64,000 bases of DNA from Hyalella azteca (taxonomy: Eukaryota > Arthropoda > Malacostraca > Amphipoda > Hyalellidae), in contig NW_025944196.1 of NCBI RefSeq assembly GCF_000764305.2, positions 1 to 64,000 on the forward strand, given 5' to 3'. The notes below the pieces were generated by a model that saw nothing but the letters and a program-made list of their open reading frames with translations, did no database searches and was not told the origin of the DNA. Below are positions 55,340 to 64,000 of the stretch, piece by piece; within the stretch, counting starts at the first letter, position 1; each line of letters starts with the position of its first letter. The position numbers and the translations under genes are program-made.

Positions 55340-55460
55340 ATGCAAGTAACTATCAAGAATACCATAATGCCATGTATTCCTCCGATCATGAACAATGATC
55401 TTGAGCTATTGGTCTCAGAAGATATTGCTTTAGGTCCCACCAACATTGATGAATAAAAGG
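55340..55460 (+). repeat. Repeat shared with 52.97-53.08 kb
   Basis: This is the second copy of the CCTCCGATCATGAACAATGA segment, lying within the Penelope-like region. It may be part of that element. Confidence 0.75.
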
Positions 55461-56079
55461 GAGCATTAAAACTAAGTTTCTTTTTGACAATACATATTGA
55501 TTCTAAAATACACAGATCAGAAGCACCAGAAATAGAAACCAAAACCTTAAAATCTCTATCGTACACTGGAACGTTGCACTTTTCAACGTGAGTGCGCACA
55601 GCCGGATGAGAGAGGCGCGATAGTAACGCGCCCTCCCTCTGTCCTACAACTCCTCCCTTTATGCTCTGCTACCCTAGAAAAAAAATTGTATGACGTCATC
55701 CCAAAGTACGCAGCTGCACACCGTGCACAACTATATTCATGAACTGGGGACGATTGCATTTGATAAGGCAGGATGCCATATTAACCTAAAGAAAGAACCT
55801 ATTTTAAAATTATTCACCTATAAAAGATCAAGATCAATACACAAATCTTATAGTTCTTTTGACATAGCTTTAGACACATGGCGATATTGTTCCTATTATC
55901 GAGATCTTGGAAAACCTCACTGCATCGCTTGGACATGAATTTCTTAATTTGGATAAACAAGAGGCTAGAAGAAAATCCAATAAGCAAGAAGATATTACGC
56001 AAAAATTAAAATTCAGTTTGCATTGCATTAAATGTAGAACAATTATGAAAGCCCCAGTGTAATAGTGTTTGAAGTCCAT

Positions 56080-56367
56080 TCAACTTGAATCGGAAAGAAC
56101 AAAGCCAAAAATGCTGGTGCTTAGGCCAGTGAAAGTCGATTTACGGAGAACAGAACTCTGAAAACGGCCCTTAAATTTAGCAATATTGCAGTCGTGAAAG
56201 GACAAACTATTGTTAGATTCGAGATCCATAATAAATTTCAGAGAATTATGTTTAAAGTTTGGGTACTTAAAGAAAAGTTCATCATGAGAATGATACATGA
56301 AATAAAAAAAGGTGTCATCGACGTATTTGTTAGAGTAACAAGGGGCAAAGGGACCACTGCGGGTCAT
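56080..56367 (-). pseudogene. Penelope-like reverse transcriptase fragment (YVDD)
   Basis: The frame carries NKYVDDTFFYF, then about 30 residues later LKFIMDLESNNSLSFHDCNI and SSVLRKSTFTGLS. This order (YVDD, F-x-x-E-x-E-x-x-x-L-x-F-x-D, Y/L-R-K-x-T-x-T) is that of the Penelope-like reverse-transcriptase palm and thumb. N-terminal motifs and the GIY-YIG nuclease are not seen in this frame. It is a truncated, inactive copy. Confidence 0.75.
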
Positions 56368-57059
56368 GGGCCCATATAGCGGGTTTCCCGCTATGTATGG
56401 CAGATATTGGTCCGTGCGCTATAACGCCAGTCGACAGTTTCACTGGGATGAAGTGTGCGGCTCTACGTTTTGCTAAGAGTTTGCGTTGTTAAGTTACTTG
56501 CAAATAACTGTTTTAGCCCATATTAAAGTTTTTTAATTGCATCTAAATAAAATTATTTTCAATTACTGTACATGAAGCTTTTGAAATTACTGTGAATTAA
56601 ATTTTGAAAGTAATATTTATAGGGATAATTTTGAGTTCAAGTTTAGACTACTAGCTTCTAAAATAAAATGTTGACCCGATATAAAGGAATGATACCTGGT
56701 GGGGCAACGGGCCCATGCGTGTCACGGGGCAAAGCGCACATATATGGTGGGCTCAATACCCCTATGTGAAGTCTTGTGTTATGCATCATTAAATTTGTCT
56801 CAATGAGCTTTTCAAAACTATGACTAGCATTTTGAATTACATATTACATCTTGATTTCATATTTTTTATTTGTCTCCTCGGGGCTGCAGTTTTATACCAG
56901 TTTCTAGTTATGCGTATTTATGACCCCTTATCGAGTTATTGGCCTTGCCGAAAATTGACTTCAGCCAACATCAATGAGCCAAAAGTTGACGAATTTTTAT
57001 GGTTTTGGCTAAAATCACGATTAGGTACGAATTCCCTGCACACAATATCTGGAGAAGTA

Positions 57060-57135
57060 TAGTATAGTATAGTATCTTCGGCATTGAAGAATAGGCCCGG
57101 ATAGGCCTGTCGCCGATTCTTGTACTTTTCTTGGC
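57060..57135 (-). mobile_element. LINE 3' tail with (CTATA)n
   Basis: On the minus strand GAATCGGCGACAGGCC, GCCGAAG, then ACTATACTATACTATAC. This is the conserved 3' end of the LINE family with a different pentanucleotide tail. Confidence 0.65.
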
Positions 57136-57459
57136 TAGACTGGCCTTTTGGTCAAATCTTTTCAACGGACGGTAGATTCAACGGTTGGACGAAAATGGAA
57201 CGAAGTTTTATCTGATTAAGCAAATATATTTTTTCTAGTCAAGGATACATTTTTTCACGTTAAAGATGATTTTTTTATGGCAAGGATATATTTTTTAAAT
57301 CAAGGATATATATTTTTTGTCGAGGAAATATTTTTCTTACGTCAGTGATAGATTTTTTAGGCCACGAATATATTTTGTTTGTGTTGTTTTGTCACGTTTA
57401 AATAAAAAACATGCAATAGGGGTAAAAGGATAAAGGGTGGGTGCCTTGCCTCAAGCCCA

Positions 57460-57495
57460 TGGGCCCATTGCCCCAGGGGTGGGGCAATGGGCCCA
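57460..57495. repeat. Perfect 16-bp stem hairpin
   Basis: TGGGCCCATTGCCCCA, a GGGG spacer, and TGGGGCAATGGGCCCA. The arms are exact inverse complements. Confidence 0.9.
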
Positions 57496-57819
57496 TTTTG
57501 ACAATTTTACAAAATAGTGTTTCATTAAAAATTGAATAACTCTATAGCGTGTAATTCACATCATACATTCTTCACTAGTTGTAACTTTAAAGTTTAAACA
57601 AAACCTAGAACTACCTCGTATCAATTAAAACTTCATCAAAAATTTAGTTTAAGAAAAGGGAGGGCCCGCTGCCCCATGTTACCCTATTTAACTTGCGAAA
57701 GCAATCAGCTGAAGTTTCCTCGATACTCAATTTTTTTGTCTTCCTGCTTCCGAGAAAGACGTGATAAGGTCAGATCTATTGTGAATAGTATAACATAGCA
57801 TCATGGTATAGCATTTTTT

Positions 57820-58345
57820 TATAGAATAGAATAGAATAGAAGTGTCTATCTATTGTGTATAGTATAACATAGCATCATGACATGGATGTGTTACAACGCT
57901 GTTTTTTTAGTTTATAGCCGTGGCCCCTGGTGTTGGTTCTTGTTTCAAATTCTAGTAATCCTTCTGGGACCTTGTCAGCATTATAGTATAGTACAGAATT
58001 TTTTTTGGAATATGTTCCAAGACAATAATATATCTTTCGATTTCTTCGATCAATATTTTTATCTGTCGTAGTTCAAGAGGCATAGCATGGCATATTGGCA
58101 TAGTGACGTCGGCGCTGAAGAGTAGGCCAGATGAGGCCTGTCGCCGATTCTTGTACTTTTCGTGACTTGTCCACAGGAGATCTAAAAACACGTCCTTTGT
58201 CCGGAACTTTTCCAAACTTACGATGGTTTGAAATAGCTACTAGACTTCCACCGGGTTCGATATGGTACTAGGCATTTCAAGTCTGAACATATATTTCTCC
58301 ATAGCTTTATCTAGTCTGTTCTTGAACTCGTTTGTACTCGGCTTA
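57820..58345 (-). mobile_element. LINE 3' fragments, rearranged
   Basis: Segment 57867-57970 matches 24.61-24.72 kb of the LINE. Segment 58095-58345 matches its C-terminal coding end and 3' tail. In sense order the tail comes before the more upstream part, so two insertions or a rearrangement are present. A short GAATA pentanucleotide run lies at about 57822-57840. Confidence 0.65.
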
Positions 58346-58349
58346 GTAA

Positions 58350-59430
58350 ATTAAGTATTACAAACAATGTTGTAAAACTTCTTCAATGCGTAAAATAGAA
58401 ATTGATTATTGGTGTACGATGACTGATATGGTGTACTAAGACTTCAATGCATCACAGATCGGTATGTGATGGTCAGATCAATACAAACGTGTGGCCTCCA
58501 ACTTCTCTACAAGTTACATACTGACTCTCGTCACCGAATAAACTGAAATTTTAATCATTACACCGAGACCAGTACGCTCGAAAAAACTTTTTAACAGGCT
58601 TTTTTTGTTTTTTTTTTCTTCGTAGACAGGTTGTTTGTGACAAAATAAAGATACTGTCGATAAATCACTATGCCACGATAAATGCGCGGAAACTGGATAA
58701 TCGTAATTGACATCGTCTTTGCACTTTGCATGCTAACATTGACTTAAATTTTTTCTCTGAGGAGACTTTGCGTCCCATTAACTTAAGTTCTATCCATACA
58801 TTCCCTATGTACTGAGGGAACAAATCTAGATGGACACACGTGGTGCACTAAATTATTTTTTAATTATTCTTAACTTGAACCATTCTTAAGCGCTCCAACA
58901 CTTTCAGAACGTTGTCAGTGTCTAATGGCATCCCTGTTAGCCTGTACAAATATATTTTTTTTAGTCTATGACTTTGACTTCATGGCTAAGATATTCGGAA
59001 TACAGGTTTTTCTGTCCCACATTAATGTTTCTTTTGAACCCTCAACAATGCTGAACAATGTTTTTTCGTAAACCATCGATGAGTAAAAGACATTAACATT
59101 TATCGTTTATATTCATTTATCCAACTCCATACACAAGTAGCTCAAACTTTAAAACTGACTCTCTAAAGCCCGGGTACAATACCCAACGCAACTGCCAACT
59201 GAACACAATTGCGATAACCCACTGATCAGTGTCAGTAGTTGAAACTTTAAGAAGATACTCATATTGTATCTGTGATCTCAAAAATTATTTATTCCAGTAT
59301 CATGATAAAAAGCTCAACCATGACACCAGTTTGTTTTAAGGTAGGAGTTAGGCTGAATTTGCACACTTGCTCGTTTCATTCCCTTAATAGCATGCGTAAT
59401 GAAATAACAAGAACACAATAACTCTTCGGC
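58350..59430. other. No recognisable gene
   Basis: AT-rich, with no frame above 60 codons that shows a motif. Confidence 0.4.
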
Positions 59431-59435
59431 CTCAC

Positions 59436-60198
59436 TTAGTGGCCATAGCCACCACCATGCCCGTGGCCAAATCCTCCTCCGAATCCTTTCCCAAATCCAC
59501 CCCCGCCGAATCCTCCTTTGAATCCGTGGCCTTTGCCGTATCCACCATTACCATGGCCAAAACCATGTCCGCTGTGGTGGCTAAAGCTGTGTCCGCCGTG
59601 GTGACCAAATCCACCAGGTACGGCCACTGCTATAGCGATGAAGGCCATCAGCAGCACCGCGAGGGTCAGAGGAATCTAAAGGAACCAATTTACAATTACA
59701 TTTATATAGTAACATTTATAGCATTTTTCTATAGTCTATAGTTATCGCTTTCTAACAACAGTGATCTAATTTTGTTTAGAATTTTTTAATTTATATGTGA
59801 AACAATGAGCGCATCTATGAGACTCATATTAATCGATATACAGAAAAATTCAGTTACAATCGTGAATTTTATCGCCGCATATTACCTCGCACTGTAAATT
59901 TTCTGGTAAATTTATTTCCAGCTCTGTTATCAGCTACAAATTATAATATTTGTACAACTGTACAATATTTATATTTGCATTAATTTAGTCAACATTGTGA
60001 TAATTCGGCCCTGAATTTAAAGGTTCCATTTCTTGAGCTTTTAAAAGTTTCATTTCTTGAGCCTTATTCTGAATGATTATTTAACAAGAGCATATTTCAA
60101 TTTCGCAAAGCGATTTTCGCACGTAAATTACACAGTATTAAAAAACTTTATACAATTTATGACTTTTAGAATGTATCTCTTACTTTAAATGACGCCAT
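59436..60198 (-). CDS. Secreted Gly/His/Phe-rich peptide precursor K (2 exons)
   Basis: Exon 1 is 60184-60198 (M-A-S-F-K) with a GTAAGA donor. The phase-0 intron is 508 bp with a CCTTTAG acceptor. Exon 2 is 59436-59675, ending in TAA. The 84-residue product has a signal core (IPLTLAVLLMAFIAIAVA), one X-Pro dipeptide (VP), then GGFGHHGGHSFSHHSGHG and Gly/Phe/Lys/His repeats ending GGGYGH. It is a paralogue of J by exon 1, signal plus single X-Pro, and composition, but it lacks J's acidic link. The terminal Gly-His parallels the GK family. Metal binding or a glycine-rich antimicrobial or cuticular role is inferred. TATAAAAAG lies 87 bp upstream of the ATG. Confidence 0.82.
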
Positions 60199-60276
60199 GA
60201 CAATGTGATGGAAGAGATGACTTGCATTCACTTCGACAGCTCTGAAATAAGTGTTTGTTCCATATCCCAAATGAAG

Positions 60277-60285
60277 CTTTTTATA
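60277..60285 (-). promoter_or_regulatory. TATA box of gene K
   Basis: TATAAAAAG on the minus strand, 87 bp before the ATG. Gene J has 88 bp. Confidence 0.75.
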
Positions 60286-60556
60286 CCAACCGTTGAATAA
60301 TTACTATACTTTTAACCTTGATAACCTTCGTCAGAATTTCCGAGCAAATGCCAGTAGGTCATGCACTATGACTGTGACTCTCAATGCAGGGACTTCAATG
60401 ACCATAAACAATGGGTGAAAGTTTTGCACCCGATTCAATTTCCTGGAGTACAGAACAATTGATTTTCAGAGGAAATCAAAAGAAAAATTGGATTTCAATG
60501 GCTCGGTCAATTAAATGAACTTTTAAATTTTAAATCATAGCCCAGAAACTTTTTCT

Positions 60557-60641
60557 CGTTGTGGATGCCGAGGATGTGGATTCAAGAAAATTATTGGTCA
60601 GACTCATCAGAAGAAACTTCATAACCTCGGCATCCACAACG
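60557..60641. repeat. 17-bp perfect stem with 51-nt loop
   Basis: CGTTGTGGATGCCGAGG at 60557-60573 and its exact inverse at 60625-60641. It lies just upstream of the Penelope-like fragment. Confidence 0.85.
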
Positions 60642-60929
60642 ATATTCATCCTGTCAACCCTGATGATGAAGTTTTCAACTTTCGTTCCTTCAGCTTAGAA
60701 CCCCGCGTTAAATTATTGCAGGTATTTGGCCTCGCTTTTCTTTTACCCGTTTTTAAGTTGAAATTTAATAAATTTCTGTTTCTTAGCCTCTGGCTTATTG
60801 TGACTCGCTCTTAGAATGAAAAATGTTTCTACTCCTAATCGTCCCGAATTTTTAGGCAACCTGCAAAGTTTAGCGTACTGCCATTTATATGATTTAAAGT
60901 CCTATGAAGTTGTCTGCTCTGTCTTTCAG

Positions 60930-61260
60930 CTTCGTGAAACGCTTTTAAAAGAAAAAAAGACACGAAAGACCTAGCCAAAAATAACGACCTGGTCAAATTC
61001 ACTCATCACCGATCATTCCAGATTTGCTGAAATTACAGATCAGATGTCTAGAACAGCTTTGAAAATCAAAGACGAAAGCATTAACTTCTTGCATAAACTT
61101 GAAGGTTCCTCTGCCTTTTAACCTGAAACTTGTACTAAACTTCATCCCTCTGGTTCATGCCCTGGTATTTTATATGGCTTACCTACAATTCACAAGTCTG
61201 AGTGTGCCTCGAAGTTTCAATTTCGACCAATTTTTGCCGCGCACAATACATTGCCGCGTA
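60930..61260 (+). pseudogene. Penelope-like reverse transcriptase fragment (N-terminal motifs)
   Basis: The plus strand reads INFLHKLEGSS, an in-frame stop, then KLHPSGSCPGILYGLPTIHK and FRPIFAA. The PG-x-LYGLPKIHK and RPI motifs are typical of Penelope-like reverse transcriptases. The catalytic YxDD region is absent. It is inactive and opposite in orientation to the fragment at 56.1 kb. Confidence 0.75.
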
Positions 61261-61269
61261 TAATAGTTT

Positions 61270-63050
61270 GACGCGTATGAATGCAGTAATATTGTATAAT
61301 GAGCATATCAGTAGGTGCAGTCAACACGCCGCGATCCAGAAACTCAACCACGTGTCGCGGTCACGTCACTGTACATCAAAGTAAGTCTCGAAGTTAGTTC
61401 CGCGATGAGAAATCATAAGAGTCTAGAAACGCTTGTCACGAATTCTGAAAACGTACCTACAGAGACGTTTGCTAGAGGAAGCGAAAGCTTTCCCAGTTAT
61501 TGTGTTATTATAATATAGCTAACACTACAAGCTTACTTTATTGATAATGTTTATGTTGTTGGGGAACGCATTGCAATGGTGTTTTGTTTGTTGTGTAATT
61601 TTATTTTGTTTTTAACTCAGGTCCGATGTGACCTTAACGAGAAATTCTATGTACTTTTCCATTGTTTTTTGATCCAACACGGAGGTATACGTGTAGCATT
61701 TGCTTTGCTTTAAGCGTGATAATTATATGTCGATTCAGTGGTGGTTTTATAGATGATCGTGAATTTTATTATTTATCAGTTTATTACTTATTTGTTGTGT
61801 TTTATATCTTGCTTTGTTAGGGTTAGGTTAATACAAGTTCTTAATTTGTGTTCCATTAATCTATTTCAGATAGGCTACGAACTTGAGACTTGATCACTGT
61901 TTTACTAGACAAGGGCTATAGGAAGACACACGGCTTATATTTTGACATTCGAATTTTATTAATTATTATAGTTTATTTATAAATTTTATTCGTCCTTAGG
62001 TTTTCTCCTATTTATTCATTGAATTTGCCTCAACAATCTAACAATATTATGTTCACTCTGCGATATCGATTTCATTGTAAAACCAACGACTTTTGAGATT
62101 TTTATTGCACTTTATTACTTCATTATTCTACTCATTAGTTTCTTTTTTTTTAATTAATGAAGATAAACTATATTAAATAATCAATTGCATTAACTGTAAA
62201 AGTAATGAATTAGTAAATTGAGATTAGTATCTTATTTCAGACTAAATCTCTAGAAGTAGAGTATCAAACTGTAAAATTATTGTAACAAATTGTAACAAAC
62301 TGTAAAATTATTGTAACAAAATGTAAAGTTATTGTAAATTGTAACAGTCAAGAGTAGATACGCCATTCAAAGCCTGGTAGATGTAGAATTGTAGATGCAG
62401 GGCAGATAGTTCAGCTCACAAGAAGTGCTGACGCTTGTGGAAATCAAAATCAGTTAGCTTCTTTGTATGAGGCAGATGGAGAAAGATTCAGGGGCTTTTA
62501 CTAATTCTTCGCGACGATACTCATTCTTTTTAGTTAGTTGACTTTTTTTTCTACGAGAATGTACTGTACACACAGCAACAATGCTTAGATAATTTTGTTG
62601 CGACATTTTGCATCAATATGTTAATAAGATGTAACATGTTCGCAAATTTCTGTTCAGTTTAAATTGAGAATGACGAAAATTATGTGATCATGATTAAAGT
62701 GTGATGATGAAATCAGAAGGAGAAGTCGATCAAAAAATGCAAATAGGAACATGTGATGACGAAAATCTAATTGTTATTAAATTGCGTAATGTTCGATCAT
62801 GTCGTTCGAGATTGCATTAGATAGACCAATGCATATTGAATATATGATTAATGAAGACTGATGATTTCATAATGCACTTACTTGAAAAATTTGGACTACG
62901 AAATGCATGCAGATTTCAATGATGATCAACAATATTTTGGTGACTTTGAGAAACCTAACGTCATGAACGATTCGCTAGCAGAACTTACTCCACGAACAGC
63001 AATGGAAGTGAATGAGTTTCTTTAATGAGACAACCGATTTGATTAATGAG
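61270..63050. other. No recognisable gene
   Basis: AT-rich. Tandem-like phrases of TTGTAACAAA/CTGTAAAATTA occur at 62.27-62.34 kb. I see no coding feature. Confidence 0.4.
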
Positions 63051-63109
63051 TAATGATCAATAATGCGGTTAAAGAAGTTCATACTGAATGAAACTTGCAA
63101 GCACGACAA

Positions 63110-63375
63110 AGTAGAGGTAGAGATATTATCGAGACAGATCTATGTCATTCGTTCAGTTCTCACGTCAGTTATGGAATCGTCAGTTATGGAAAGATCGGGT
63201 TCCAAAGGCGGATCCCTTGTGAATCAAGTCACGAAAAATTCAAGAATCGGCAACAGGTCATGGGCCTATTTCTTCAACGCCGACACTTCTATTCTATTCT
63301 ATTATATTCTATTCTATTCTATTCTATTCTATTCTATTCTATTCTATTCTATTCTATTCTATTCTATTCTATTGA
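63110..63375 (+). mobile_element. LINE 3' end with (TTCTA)n tail
   Basis: GGTTCCAAAGGCGGATCCCT, CACGAAAAATTCAAGAATCG, GCAACAGG and CGCCGACAC match the 3' untranslated end of the LINE at 24.3 kb. It is followed directly by about 17 TTCTA units (63290-63373). The microsatellite is the element's tail, so the open frames across it are not genes. Confidence 0.75.
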
Positions 63376-63705
63376 GATAATTATATTGCAAAGAACCGAG
63401 TTTAAATTTGATAACTTAGCTGTAACGTTTATAGTTGTTCATCTTTTTTTCAATTAATTCAACTGATGCTACAATATTTATGTAGTTATATGTTATGCTT
63501 TTTCTAAATATTTTCCAATCTTGTCTGTGAAACAATTACTATGTTTACGCCGATGTTGATATTTATGTACCTTAATATACCCACTATATCAAATGTCTTA
63601 TTTCACTTTTATTTAATTAATATATTGATGTCATTGGTGACCGGCACGCAAAATTTTTAGAACGGGTTTTGCGATGGCTATGGCAGTAACGCTGATTGAC
63701 GTTTC

Positions 63706-63940
63706 GCACTATACGATTTGGGTTTCATTTAAATATAAAAGATGTTATTCGTTTACTATTAAATTCCTACTTGATCAGTATTACAACGTAAATTAACAAA
63801 AACTGATTAATCAATTAAGTTTTTGCACTATACGATTTGGGTTTCATTTAAATTTAAAAGAACTTATTCGTTTACTATTAAATTCCCACTTGATCAGTAT
63901 TACAACGTATATTAACAAAAACTGATTAATCGTTCAAGTT
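63706..63940 (+). repeat. 119-bp tandem repeat, 2 copies
   Basis: Units start at 63706 and 63825 (GCACTATACGATTTGGGTTT) and end near CTGATTAATCRNTTAAGTT. There are few differences. A TATAAAAG occurs in the first unit, but no gene start follows within the window. Confidence 0.85.
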
Positions 63941-64000
63941 GCACTGCCTGTTCTTTGCTCTGCAGCCACTGTATGGAGTTCAGGCTGCCCAAACAATTAT

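Larger units (their letters stand above)
56350..57700. mobile_element. Unclassified repeat with GGGCCCA/GGGGCA motifs
   Basis: Segments rich in GGGCCC and GGGGCA occur at about 56345-56370, 56698-56770, 57430-57495 and 57660-57680. One forms a 16-bp perfect hairpin (57460-57495). Between them (57220-57390) is a degenerate repeat of about 30 bp around CAAGGATATATTTTTT. A non-autonomous DNA transposon is possible, but I cannot assign a family. Confidence 0.35.

Noticed and set aside
59432..59741. Ala/Ser/Lys-rich frames overlapping gene K
   Set aside because: These are shadow frames of the Gly-rich repeat, with no signal peptide or splice support.
63063..63457. Frames of 105 and 120 codons ending in Ser/Ile/Leu/Phe/Tyr repeats
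   Set aside because: They run through the LINE 3' untranslated tail and its (TTCTA)n microsatellite.

Overview
This is a eukaryotic nuclear window, most probably from an insect. It is AT-rich and gene-sparse, with intron-containing genes, TATA promoters, AATAAA-type polyadenylation signals, and fragments of CR1/L2-like LINE, BEL/Pao, Penelope-like and mariner elements. I saw no prokaryotic gene organisation, and I cannot name the species.

The main content is a cluster of at least twelve small secreted-peptide loci on both strands: 1.3-2.0, 2.3-2.9, 8.4-8.7, 13.0-13.4, 15.2-15.7, 29.3-29.6, 35.9-36.0, 38.8-39.3, 41.0-41.4, 47.5-48.4, 53.1-53.7 and 59.4-60.2 kb. The eleven loci with a first exon share one architecture: a first coding exon of exactly 15 nt (M-A-S-x-x or M-P-S-x-L), a phase-0 intron of 184-732 bp, and a second exon with the signal-peptide core and the rest of the protein. 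Seven encode (Gly-Lys)n-Gly-His peptides. One encodes a Lys-Lys-Gly-His repeat peptide. Two encode acidic/basic peptides with one cysteine. Two encode long Gly/His-rich peptides. After the predicted signal cleavage site, ten of the twelve carry one to five uninterrupted X-Pro dipeptides followed by Gly. That layout is known from insect and venom peptide precursors trimmed stepwise by dipeptidyl peptidase. Secretion and processing, and a defence- or venom-like role, are inferences. The exon structure and dipeptide register are visible directly.

Layout: 0-3 kb holds two genes. 3.3-7.0 kb is repeats and palindromes. 8.4 kb holds one gene. 13-41 kb is a large, rearranged inverted duplication: the genes at 13.0, 15.2 and 29.3 kb mirror those at 41.0, 38.8 and 35.9 kb. 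Its left arm is expanded by a 22-copy 34-bp minisatellite, direct duplications, a BEL/Pao-containing 2.3-kb block present twice, a mariner fragment and a LINE. A 91-bp higher-order repeat lies near the axis (33.5-34.1 kb). The GK-peptide gene at 47.5 kb and the Gly/His genes at 53 and 59 kb lie outside the inverted duplication. The rest is LINE tails, Penelope-like fragments, MITE-like elements, microsatellites and long stretches where I recognise nothing.

Promoters in the core family are strongly alike: a TATATGAG- or TATATAAG-type box 67-69 bp before the ATG. In two loci a 30-bp tandem repeat (3 or 6 copies), and in a third a 32-bp repeat (3 copies), sits directly upstream.
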